A DNA stretch of 57,023 bases from Ignavibacteriales bacterium UBA1304 (GTDB lineage Bacteria > Bacteroidota > Ignavibacteria > Ignavibacteriales > Ignavibacteriaceae), in assembly GCA_002307295.1 (NCBI GenBank), contig DBTY01000008.1, positions 1-57,023 on the forward strand, written 5' to 3'. Positions 43,700-51,414 of the stretch are shown piece after piece. The translations under genes were made by a program, and so were the position numbers. A model generated the notes under the pieces. That model was not told the origin of the DNA. It ran no database searches and saw only the letters and a list, made by a program, of their open reading frames with translations. Within the stretch, counting starts at the first letter, position 1, and every line of letters starts with the position of its first letter.

Positions 43700-43880
43700 A
43701 AATAAGCTGTTTGCCGTTAATGGTAAACTTAATCAAAATAAATATTGAGCGGACGGGTAATATAAAAATGATAGAAAAATACTCTGATTATTACTTGTTT
43801 GGGCTTTGTGCGTTTAAGAAAAACGCCGGAAAGATTTTCCTGATAAATGACTCTGTTACTTTAGTTACTTAATTGATTGG

Positions 43881-43916
43881 GTTGGATTAAATTGAGCAAT
43901 TTAATCCAACTTTTTT
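43881..43916 (+). terminator. Terminator before the sensory unit
   Basis: GTTGGATTAAATT / AATTTAATCCAAC, 13-bp perfect stem, loop GAGC, then T6. It separates the glycosidase-esterase operon from the binding protein-kinase-regulator operon. The rest of 43700-44036 has only a doubtful 34-codon frame at 43769. Confidence 0.92.
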
Positions 43917-44036
43917 CTATTATATAGCGTTAACGGAAGCTCGGCCATTGAGAGCTAATTTTTAGTTATGACTGGAAACTTCCGATTGATTAGTAGCATA
44001 ATAAAAAGTATTTTATATTTTAAAATAAAGCGCATT

Positions 44037-45350
44037 ATGATTGCAAAAATAAAACAGAATTGGGCGTTTATATTTTTAGTCCTTATTGTTTTTATTTATA
44101 TGCCTCTGTATTTTTTCCTTTTCAGCAACCACTCGCATAAGGTTACTGAAATATATTTTGCCGATAGAATTACCGCGGCGCACAGAATACTTATAAATAA
44201 GTATAATAAAATGAACGAAGGGAAAGTAAAAGTAATTCCTATTGATTTTGCCAACTACGATTTTAGCACAAACGAAAGGAAAGAAATACTTGCCCGTTCG
44301 TTAAGAGGCAAAGGGGAGGGGATAGATTTATTTGCCGTGGATTTAATATGGATGCAAAGATTTGCTAAATGGAGCGAACCTTTGGATAAATATTTTACCG
44401 CTGACGAGAAAAAAAGAATCCTAAAGGTAGCGCTGCAATCCTGCTATTATGATGGCGAACTTGTGGCCGCTCCGCTTGACCTTGTGCAGGGAATAATGTA
44501 TTACCGCGAAGACCTGATTAAAAAAACTAAAAATGGAGATCAGATATTAAAACTTATCGCTTCAAATAATATTACATGGACAGATTTTATTAAATTAAAA
44601 GACCGTCTTGGTCTAAAAAATCCATTTTATATTTTTCCGGCGACTGATTCCGAAAGTTTTATCTGCTGCTTTATGGAAATTCTGTTAAGTATAAAGCCGG
44701 ATTATTTTGAAGTTAACGGGTTTGATTTTAATACTCCAGAAGCAAAACGGGCTCTTCAGTTTGTGTACGACCTGATTAACAAGTATAACGTTTCTCCTCC
44801 TGAGATTACTAATTTTACCGAAGTGCCAAGTTTTAAATATTTTATTAAAAATAACGGCATCTTTATAAGAGGCTGGCAAAGCTATGATAAAGATTTTGCG
44901 GACGCTCCTTTTGACACCGTAAAACAAAAGTGTTTAAGAAAAACAGCATTGCCATATTTTGCAGACGGAAAACCGGCTTCAATATTTGGCGGCTGGAATC
45001 TGATGGTTTCTAAATTTTCTGATAAAAAAGAAGAAGTTGTGAAATTTGTTAAGTTCCTTTTAGACGATGAATCGCAGGAAACATTTTTTAAAGAAAGCGG
45101 ATACTATCCTGTAATAAATAGTTTTTATGAAAATCCAAAGTATAACGCAAAATATCCTGGAATTAGCTGGTTCAAAGAATTAATGAAGTCAGGCATTCAC
45201 AGACCGGCTAACGCAGAGTATACAAAGTATTCAAAAATAATGTCGTTTTATTTTACTCTTGCCCTGAAGAATGAAATGTCTGTAACGGACGCATTAGCAA
45301 AAGCGACTTCCGCTATTAAAACTGAAAAAGTTGTAACTAAAGAGTATTAG
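44037..45350 (+). CDS. Membrane-anchored extracellular solute-binding protein
   Basis: 437 residues from ATG 44037 (a start at 43968 adds 23). One N-terminal TM helix (WAFIFLVLIVFIYMPLYFFL) without a lipobox or clear signal-peptidase site, so it probably stays membrane-tethered. The body is a family 1 sugar-type binding protein: DLFAVDLIWMQRFAKW, AAPLDLVQGIMYYREDLI, IFGGWNLMVSKFSDKKEEVV. No ABC permease or ATPase lies nearby; instead a histidine kinase starts 20 bp downstream. Inferred role: ligand receptor that feeds the kinase, most simply for mannooligosaccharides. Confidence 0.87.
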   Translation: MIAKIKQNWAFIFLVLIVFIYMPLYFFLFSNHSHKVTEIYFADRITAAHRILINKYNKMNEGKVKVIPIDFANYDFSTNERKEILARSLRGKGEGIDLFAVDLIWMQRFAKWSEPLDKYFTADEKKRILKVALQSCYYDGELVAAPLDLVQGIMYYREDLIKKTKNGDQILKLIASNNITWTDFIKLKDRLGLKNPFYIFPATDSESFICCFMEILLSIKPDYFEVNGFDFNTPEAKRALQFVYDLINKYNVSPPEITNFTEVPSFKYFIKNNGIFIRGWQSYDKDFADAPFDTVKQKCLRKTALPYFADGKPASIFGGWNLMVSKFSDKKEEVVKFVKFLLDDESQETFFKESGYYPVINSFYENPKYNAKYPGISWFKELMKSGIHRPANAEYTKYSKIMSFYFTLALKNEMSVTDALAKATSAIKTEKVVTKEY

Positions 45351-45370
45351 AATTATTTTTATTGGCAATT

Positions 45371-46852
45371 ATGATTTGGCAAAAACTCAAAAATAAAGCG
45401 TCAAAATATCATTTTGAAATTAAGCATATTACAATATTATTTGCGATACTTATTTCGTTCCAGATAATATTAGCCTTTGTGCAAAAATCTGCGTTGAACG
45501 AATTCCTGCTTGAAACTCAGGTTTGGTTTCAAAAATACTCGGCAGAGCGTTTAGCCGTAGTAAACTCTACCAGTCTTGAGTTGTTATTTGAAAATCTTTA
45601 TCTGCATAAACCAAATAAAGAAATTGAAAGCCAAAGCGTAGTTTATTCCTTTAACGTTATTTTTAAGCAGCAGCTTATACAAAAAAGCGTTGAAGATATC
45701 TGTCTGATTCTTGTAAAGAACCATAAGCTATACGTGATAGATAGCGGGCAGGAACTATATTTATATCTGATAAATCAACTTCCGTCATATGAAGAAAGAC
45801 CAGAAAGGCATAAAGAAGCCGTTAATCTTTTTCTGGCAATGAAAGATAAAATGAAGGGGAACGAAATTATATATAGCTCTCTTAGGAATAAAAAAACGTT
45901 TAACATTCTTGTTCCGTTTGTTCCTGACGGCGAGTATCTTGGAGTGATGTATATGTCCATTACTCCCGATTTTTCATTCCTCACCGAAGAAGTCAGCTCA
46001 AATTTTGATAAAGTGTCGCTCATTTATTCCGGGTTAATATTTCTTGGATTGATAACAATATTTATAGTTTCATCAAACGCGGTTAAGGAAAGAAACGAAG
46101 CCCAGCAGAAATTGTATGAAGAGCATGAAGAAAATTTAAAAAGACAAATACGTCTTGAAAAAGAATCCCTTTTTACAAAAAGGATATACCATACTCACCA
46201 TAAGGCCGATAAAATAATCGGCTATATTAAAAGCGACGTCAGAGGCATGCGGACTGACAATCTTGAAGATATGAAAAAGCGGGTTATAACATATTCTAAT
46301 TTTATTTCGCGCATTATTTACGATATGAAGTGGTATGATCAGGATTTAAATACTATAATAAATCCGTTATTCAAAACGGACGTAAATAAAGTAATAGACT
46401 TTATTATCAAGCATGTATTTTTGCGGATATCAAGTAAAAATGAGATGTTCGATTTTGAATTAAAGTTAGACGACTCAATACCTTTTATTCACGTTAACGA
46501 GTTTATCGTGTGGGAAATTCTGGAACCGCTGATACAAAACAGCATAGACCACGGCAATAAATTATCAGTAAAAATAAAGATAGAAACGAAGTACGATATA
46601 AACAGTAAATTATTGTATATTATTATATCTGATAATGGAGTGGGAATAAAAGAAGAACTATTGGAAGTATGCGAAACTGGAATTAAAAGAATTTTTCTTG
46701 AAAATGAATCGACAAAGAAAAATGAAAATGCAAATTCTGGTTATGGGTGTTACATCGCTTATCAGATGGCGGTTAGCAAATGCGGCTGGGATCTTGACGC
46801 CGAAAACCTTATCGGCGGCGGTTGTCGATTTACCCTAACTATTAAAAACTAA
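45371..46852 (+). CDS. Membrane histidine kinase paired with the binding protein
   Basis: 493 residues (ATG 45371; TTG three codons earlier is weaker). TM1 about 20-38, an extracytoplasmic region of ~175 residues of possible Cache type, TM2 about 215-237, a coiled coil, then a non-canonical phosphoacceptor region FTKRIYHTHHKADKIIGYIK with no H-E-x-x-TP, and a GHKL ATPase (EILEPLIQNSIDHG, SDNGVGIKEEL, NSGYGCYIAYQM). The large outer domain is the natural docking site for the binding protein. The HATPase resembles LytS/YesM-like kinases. Confidence 0.85.
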   Translation: MIWQKLKNKASKYHFEIKHITILFAILISFQIILAFVQKSALNEFLLETQVWFQKYSAERLAVVNSTSLELLFENLYLHKPNKEIESQSVVYSFNVIFKQQLIQKSVEDICLILVKNHKLYVIDSGQELYLYLINQLPSYEERPERHKEAVNLFLAMKDKMKGNEIIYSSLRNKKTFNILVPFVPDGEYLGVMYMSITPDFSFLTEEVSSNFDKVSLIYSGLIFLGLITIFIVSSNAVKERNEAQQKLYEEHEENLKRQIRLEKESLFTKRIYHTHHKADKIIGYIKSDVRGMRTDNLEDMKKRVITYSNFISRIIYDMKWYDQDLNTIINPLFKTDVNKVIDFIIKHVFLRISSKNEMFDFELKLDDSIPFIHVNEFIVWEILEPLIQNSIDHGNKLSVKIKIETKYDINSKLLYIIISDNGVGIKEELLEVCETGIKRIFLENESTKKNENANSGYGCYIAYQMAVSKCGWDLDAENLIGGGCRFTLTIKN

Positions 46853-46864
46853 GACAGGACTGAA

Positions 46865-48319
46865 ATGACAAAGAACAGCTTAATCAATATTCTGTTAATT
46901 GAAGATGAAGAGTTCGACGTATTAAGAGTAAGAAATACGGTTAGCTTTTATAACAGCGTAATTAAAATTGTAGACGTGGTTTCAAACGGGCGCTCGGCTC
47001 TTGAGCTTATTCAGGAAGGCTCCGACAGGTATGACGTAGTGATCCTTGACTATCAGATTTCCGGCGGTTTAAAAGGGGAAGAGTTAATTGAAAAAATTAA
47101 AGGGATTGACCCGCTGCTTCAAATTATTGTTATTACAAAAATGACGATTAACATCACCGACTATAATTTTGCCAACAGCCTAATGAAAGCCGGCGCAATT
47201 TGGTATTGCACTAAATATCCCGGCAATATAGAAGAATATATTTATCAGCCGACTGATTTTATTCTTGGAATTTTCAACGCGTATGAAAAGAAAAAATTAG
47301 AGAAATACAAATTAAAATCTGATAAAAAACTTCTCCAGAATGTTGAGAACCTGCTTGAGGCAAAAAAAATAATAGGCGAATCAAAACCGATTATAGAACT
47401 AAAAGATAGCATTGAGAAATTTGCTAAAAGCGACGTCAGCATATTGATTAACGGCAATAGCGGCACAGGCAAAGAGCTTGTCGCATGGAATATACATCTT
47501 AAAAGTAAAAGGAAATATGAAAATTTTATTCCGATTAACTGCGGAAGTATTCCTGCCGATTTAATAGAGAGCGAATTATTCGGTTATGAAAAGGGTTCGT
47601 TTACAGGAGCTAATAATTATAAAGCCGGATTGTTTGAAATAGCCCATAACGGCACGTTATTTTTAGACGAAGTTGCAGAGCTTCCTTTGCCTGCTCAGGT
47701 AAAGCTGCTCCGCGTAATTCAGGAAGGCGAAATAGAAAAAATTGGACGCACAAAAAAAATGTCCGTCAACGTAAGAATTATTGCCGCTACTAACAAAAAC
47801 CTTGGCAACGAAGTGACTTCAGGAAGATTCAGAGAAGACCTTTATTATCGTTTGAACGTAGTGCCGCTCGACGTGATACCTTTAAGAAAACGCGGCGACG
47901 ATATATTGCTTTTGTTCAACCATTTTCTTGAATATTTTAGCGCCGATCTTGGAGTGGATCAGCCGGAAATGGATGAAGATGGAAATGAAATACTCTTAAA
48001 TTATAAATGGCCAGGCAACGTAAGAGAACTTAGGAATGTAGTCCAAAGGCTTATTCTTACTTGTAGCGGAAGAATTACCGCAAAAGATCTTAGCAACCCA
48101 ATGATATTAAGAGATCATGCGTTAATAAAGGAAGACGCAAATCTTGAAGACTTATTCCAGGGGCAGATTTTGCCGTTAAAAGACATGGAAAAATCTTTCA
48201 GAATAAAATATATTAAATATATCAGAGGCATATCTTATTCGGATTCAAACGCAGCTGAAAAATTAGGTCTTGCTCCTTCAAATTTTTACAGGATGTGCAA
48301 AGAACTCGGAATAAAATAA
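46865..48319 (+). CDS. Sigma-54-dependent response regulator of the sensory unit
   Basis: 484 residues. Receiver about 1-140 (LLIEDEEFD, phospho-Asp in VVILDYQISGG, Lys in YCTKYPGN), longer than usual. AAA+ with Walker A INGNSGTGKELVAWNIH, a GSFTGA loop (Ser in place of the second Ala of GAFTGA; such variants occur in working activators), Walker B GTLFLDEVAEL and sensor region NVRIIAATNKNL. C-terminal Fis-type helix-turn-helix NAAEKLGLAPSNFYRMCKEL. 12 bp after the kinase. Likely target: nearby mannan genes. Confidence 0.93.
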   Translation: MTKNSLINILLIEDEEFDVLRVRNTVSFYNSVIKIVDVVSNGRSALELIQEGSDRYDVVILDYQISGGLKGEELIEKIKGIDPLLQIIVITKMTINITDYNFANSLMKAGAIWYCTKYPGNIEEYIYQPTDFILGIFNAYEKKKLEKYKLKSDKKLLQNVENLLEAKKIIGESKPIIELKDSIEKFAKSDVSILINGNSGTGKELVAWNIHLKSKRKYENFIPINCGSIPADLIESELFGYEKGSFTGANNYKAGLFEIAHNGTLFLDEVAELPLPAQVKLLRVIQEGEIEKIGRTKKMSVNVRIIAATNKNLGNEVTSGRFREDLYYRLNVVPLDVIPLRKRGDDILLLFNHFLEYFSADLGVDQPEMDEDGNEILLNYKWPGNVRELRNVVQRLILTCSGRITAKDLSNPMILRDHALIKEDANLEDLFQGQILPLKDMEKSFRIKYIKYIRGISYSDSNAAEKLGLAPSNFYRMCKELGIK

Positions 48320-48338
48320 AAATCTATTAGGAGATTGT

Positions 48339-48863
48339 ATGAATTTATCATTAAAACCAAATCCTTTAATTGCTTTATGGGTTCCTGGGATGGCTTTATT
48401 AATTGCAATCTTTTTATTCAGCCCTTCGTATTATAATTTGATTTCTAATCAAAATATTTCCCTTAGCGTTGGAACTGTCACCATAATAATGATAGCTGGT
48501 TCGATTCTTGGGTTTATAATTGGTGAAGTTCTAGATTCTATTAGAGATTTATTAGAAGGATATTGTTACGATAAAATATGTCATGCTACACATGAGATAA
48601 ATTGGGATTTCTTTTATAATGGGACTAAGGATGAAGTTGAAAATTTAGAGGAATGGTATTTTACTTACTATGAATTAGATTCTAATCTTTACATTGGGAT
48701 TATTGTTCTGTTCGTTCTTGGTTGTTGCGGCTTAATTAGTATCCCTAATATTTTTATTGTTTTACTTAGTTTAGTATTTATAATTTTGTTTTGGGATTCT
48801 ATGATACTTCGAGGCGAAATAAAAAAACATACACATTCAAAGAAAAAAACAGATATAATATAA
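48339..48863 (+). CDS. Multi-pass membrane protein, unknown function
   Basis: 174 residues, AGGAG seven bases before the ATG. About four hydrophobic helices: two in the first 65 residues (LIALWVPGMALLIAIFLF, VTIIMIAGSILGFIIGEV) and two after 115 (YIGIIVLFVLGCCGLISI). Between them is a soluble segment with WDFFYNGTKDEVENLEEWYF. The tail is Lys/His-rich. No family recognised. Codons are more AT-biased than those of the flanking mannan genes, as for the next gene, so the pair may be a recent arrival. Confidence 0.7.
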   Translation: MNLSLKPNPLIALWVPGMALLIAIFLFSPSYYNLISNQNISLSVGTVTIIMIAGSILGFIIGEVLDSIRDLLEGYCYDKICHATHEINWDFFYNGTKDEVENLEEWYFTYYELDSNLYIGIIVLFVLGCCGLISIPNIFIVLLSLVFIILFWDSMILRGEIKKHTHSKKKTDII

Positions 48864-48901
48864 TCTGTTATTGTTATTAAAACTAAAACGGAGAATTGAT
48901 A

Positions 48902-49297
48902 ATGCAGAATAATCAATTACCTCATTATAAAGCATTTACTCGTTTAAAAAAATCCAACCATGGAGTGGGAGTTTTTGCTATTCAAGATATTCAAAAAGGA
49001 GAGCCTATATTTTATGGCGATGAAGATGCCGAGATAATATGGGTTAATAAATCCGAATTGGTTAATATATCTCCAGCAATTAAAAAAATGTACGACGATT
49101 TTTGTATTATTAGAAATAATGGCAATGAATATGGTTGTCCTAAAAATTTCAATCTGATGACAATATCATGGTATCTTAATGATTCAAAAGAACCTAATGT
49201 GATATGTGATAAAAACTACATCTTTTCAGCTCTTAGAAATATTAGAGAAGGAGAAGAATTAACAATTGATTACGATACATATAGCGAACGAATTTAA
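48902..49297 (+). CDS. SET-domain protein (putative lysine methyltransferase)
   Basis: 131 residues from the ATG at 48902 (ACGGAGA upstream). Motifs of a minimal SET domain: NHGVGVFAIQDIQKGE near the start, SWYLNDSKEPNV in place of the usual N-H-S-C-x-P-N, and LRNIREGEELTIDYDTY at the end, with the catalytic Tyr in IDYD. No pre-SET, post-SET or signal sequence. Bacterial SET proteins can methylate host or own proteins; the target here is unknown. It lies 38 bp after the membrane protein gene and ends at its own terminator. Confidence 0.85.
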   Translation: MQNNQLPHYKAFTRLKKSNHGVGVFAIQDIQKGEPIFYGDEDAEIIWVNKSELVNISPAIKKMYDDFCIIRNNGNEYGCPKNFNLMTISWYLNDSKEPNVICDKNYIFSALRNIREGEELTIDYDTYSERI

Positions 49298-49320
49298 CCC
49301 ATTTCGTTTATTTTTTACTC

Positions 49321-49335
49321 TTATCAAATTGATAA
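49321..49335. promoter_or_regulatory. TTATCA-type operator, site 3 (perfect)
   Basis: TTATCA-AAT-TGATAA, perfect 15-bp inverted repeat, 24 bp after the SET gene and ~660 bp before the mannanase ATG. Confidence 0.45.
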
Positions 49336-49369
49336 ACTATTATTAAGATCATAACGGTTTTTATTAAAA

Positions 49370-49416
49370 AACTGCTTCAACTACCGTTTTTATACGGAAG
49401 TAAAGCGGTTTTTTTT
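49370..49416 (+). terminator. Terminator after the SET gene
   Basis: Outer stem AACTGCTT / AAGCGGTT (one G-T), inner stem CTaCCGT / ACGGaAG, then eight T. Closes the transcript of the sensory, membrane and SET genes. Confidence 0.82.
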
Positions 49417-49726
49417 GGCATAATTTCTGATTTAATTTATATGATTGTAAGACTAAGTAATTACTATGAAATATATCTCTCATATTTCAAAATTTTTTCT
49501 CAGTTTTTAAATCATTTCCTGTTTGTTCATTATAATTCTGATATGGATTTTATTCCGGAATCAGGGAGGGCGCTTTTATTTTCGCCTTTAGTAAGTATAA
49601 AATACTAAAGGCGGCGCTTAATTACCTGAATTGGAAAGACGCCGGTTCTGGTAAAGCGCGTTTCTCTATAATAACTATTTCTTGACTATCGTTTGTAAAC
49701 AACGGCGATAGTTATGTATAGTCAAA

Positions 49727-49765
49727 TGGCAGTTACGCCGAGCGTCAGTCGAAGCGCGGCTGTCA
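49727..49765. repeat. REP-like repeat inside the candidate RNA
   Basis: GGCAGTTACGCCGAGCGTCA then GTCGAAGCGCGGCTGTCA: an imperfect palindrome of the same GTCGAAGCG type as at 24842 and 55501. Confidence 0.5.
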
Positions 49766-49779
49766 TTCTCTTTTGAGCG

Positions 49780-49818
49780 CATGCAGGGTTGTTGTTAGCA
49801 ATCCTGCATGATTTTTTT
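49780..49818 (+). terminator. Strong terminator upstream of the mannanase
   Basis: CATGCAGGGTTG / CAATCCTGCATG (12 pairs, one G-T), 7-nt loop, then A and seven T. No gene precedes it on this strand after the previous terminator, so it ends a non-coding transcript or attenuates the mannanase mRNA. Confidence 0.88.
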
Positions 49819-49992
49819 CGGTTTTGTTTAATAAGTGATTTATGTTACGCTGGTAGAACGTCGTTTCTATAAAATAGAGACATGTTATTTTTGCTTTTTT
49901 AGGGACGCCCGTTTTTATTGGTATGGCAATACATCCCTAAAAGAATTTTATGTAACATGAATAAATAATTTAAATTGGCAAAAAGGAACAAC

Positions 49993-51318
49993 ATGAAAAA
50001 ACTTCTTCTGTCATTATTATTATGTTCCGCTTTTTTGTTTCAGTCATATTGCGGCACAAACCCCGGTATTCCTGATAATCAATATGTAAAAGTAAAAGGA
50101 ACGCAATTTGTACTGGATGGAAAGCCGTTTTATTTTGTAGGAACAAATTTTTGGTACGGATGCTATATCGGTTCGTCGGGCGAAACAGGCGACCGTAATA
50201 GACTTATAAGAGAATTAGACAGGCTCCAGGCTTTGGGCATAACGCATCTGCGCATTATGGCGGGCTCGCAGGAGTCGTATATTAAAAATTCGCTTAAACC
50301 CGCTATCGAGAAAAGTCCGGGCGTATATGACCAAAACCTTTTAGACGGAGTAGATTATCTGCTTGCAGAAATGGGCAAGCGCAATATGAAGGCGATTTTG
50401 TTCCTAAATAATTATTGGGAGTGGTCTGGCGGAATGGCGCAATATAACGCATGGGCGGGCGACGGCAAAGGAGCGGATCCTGAAGGCGAAGGCGGCTGGA
50501 GCGGATTTATGACATACTCGGCAAAATTTTACAGCAATCCTAAAGCCGTTCAGTTATTTAAAAATTTTATAGCCGATATTATTACGCGCAAAAATAAAGT
50601 CTCTGGTTGTTATTATTACGAAGACCCCGTCATTATGGCATGGCAGCTTGCCAACGAACCTCGTCCCGGAACTGATGAAGAAGGATTGGGAAATGCTGAA
50701 CATTATTATGCATGGATAGATTCAACCGCCGGATATATACACTCTATGGATCATAACCATCTTGTTACTACCGGAAGCGAAGGATTAGCCGGAAGTCTTC
50801 AGTCAGAAGAAGTTTTTATAAAGGCTCACCAAAGCGCTAATATCGACTTTATAACTTTTCATTTATGGGTAAAAAACTGGGGATGGTTTAATGCAAATAA
50901 AATTGACCAAACTTATCCTTCGGCAGAGAAAAAAGCCGTAGAATATATGAACCGTCATTTTGCTTTTGCCCGCAAATTAGGCAAGCCTATTACTCTTGAT
51001 GAATTTGGAATGGCCAGAGATAATGAACTATGCGTGCCGGGTTCTGCTTCTACGGCAAGAGACAAATATTTTAAAAAAATATTTGAAATAGTTTATGATA
51101 GCGCTGCAGTAGGCTCGCCAATTGCTGGTTCCGATTTTTGGGCCTGGGGCGGCGAAGGAAGAGGCTGGAACGCTGATGACAAATGGCTCCGCGGCGATCC
51201 GTTTGTGGGAGACCCTCCGCAGGAACCTCAGGGGTTAAACTCTGTTTTTGACGCGGACGCTTCCACGCTGGAAATTATTAAATTTTATTCCGGTAAAATG
51301 CAGAACCTTTGTAAATAG
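49993..51318 (+). CDS. Secreted GH5_7-like endo-beta-1,4-mannanase
   Basis: 441 residues from ATG 49993 (AAGGAAC upstream). Signal peptide KKLLLSLLLCSAFLFQSYCG; a lipoprotein site at the Cys is possible but the lipobox is poor. Catalytic acid/base Glu in AWQLANEPRPG and nucleophile Glu in PITLDEFGMARDN; aromatic subsite residues in LNNYWEWSGGMAQYNAWA and FHLWVKNWGWFN. Cleaves internal beta-mannosyl bonds of mannan or glucomannan outside the cytoplasm. Followed 96 bp later by the GH3 gene. Confidence 0.92.
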   Translation: MKKLLLSLLLCSAFLFQSYCGTNPGIPDNQYVKVKGTQFVLDGKPFYFVGTNFWYGCYIGSSGETGDRNRLIRELDRLQALGITHLRIMAGSQESYIKNSLKPAIEKSPGVYDQNLLDGVDYLLAEMGKRNMKAILFLNNYWEWSGGMAQYNAWAGDGKGADPEGEGGWSGFMTYSAKFYSNPKAVQLFKNFIADIITRKNKVSGCYYYEDPVIMAWQLANEPRPGTDEEGLGNAEHYYAWIDSTAGYIHSMDHNHLVTTGSEGLAGSLQSEEVFIKAHQSANIDFITFHLWVKNWGWFNANKIDQTYPSAEKKAVEYMNRHFAFARKLGKPITLDEFGMARDNELCVPGSASTARDKYFKKIFEIVYDSAAVGSPIAGSDFWAWGGEGRGWNADDKWLRGDPFVGDPPQEPQGLNSVFDADASTLEIIKFYSGKMQNLCK

Positions 51319-51414
51319 AATTACGGCGTAAAAATCAGATAAATGATCTTTTACAGAAGGAAAGTTTTTATTAAATAACTCTTAAATAAACGTTTATAGC
51401 GAGATGTGTAGTCT

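Larger units (their letters stand above)
49543..49818 (+). ncRNA. Candidate structured RNA with a three-way junction
   Basis: TATAAT at 49531-49536 suggests a start near 49543. Helices: P1 GCGCTTT (49570-49576) with AAAGCGC (49653-49659); P2 CGCCTTTAGTA (49583-49593) with TACTAAAGGCG (49603-49613); P3 ACCTGAATTGG (49624-49634) with CCGGTTCTGGT (49642-49652), including two G-U pairs that exist only on this strand. P3 abuts P1; the P2-P3 joint is 10 nt. Competing helices follow at 49671-49725, then a REP-like repeat and a terminator at 49780-49818. Not matched to any known riboswitch; it lies in the long leader region of the mannanase gene. Confidence 0.45.

Noticed and set aside
43687..43872. 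61-codon frame after the acetylesterase gene.
   Set aside because: It overlaps the end of the esterase gene in another frame, has no SD and no recognisable domain.
22138..49577. The 10-mer GGAGGGCGCT is shared by the minus strand near 22138-22147 and the plus strand at 49564-49573, next to hairpins in both places.
   Set aside because: A 10-base match is expected many times by chance in a window of this size, and the surrounding sequence and helices do not align.
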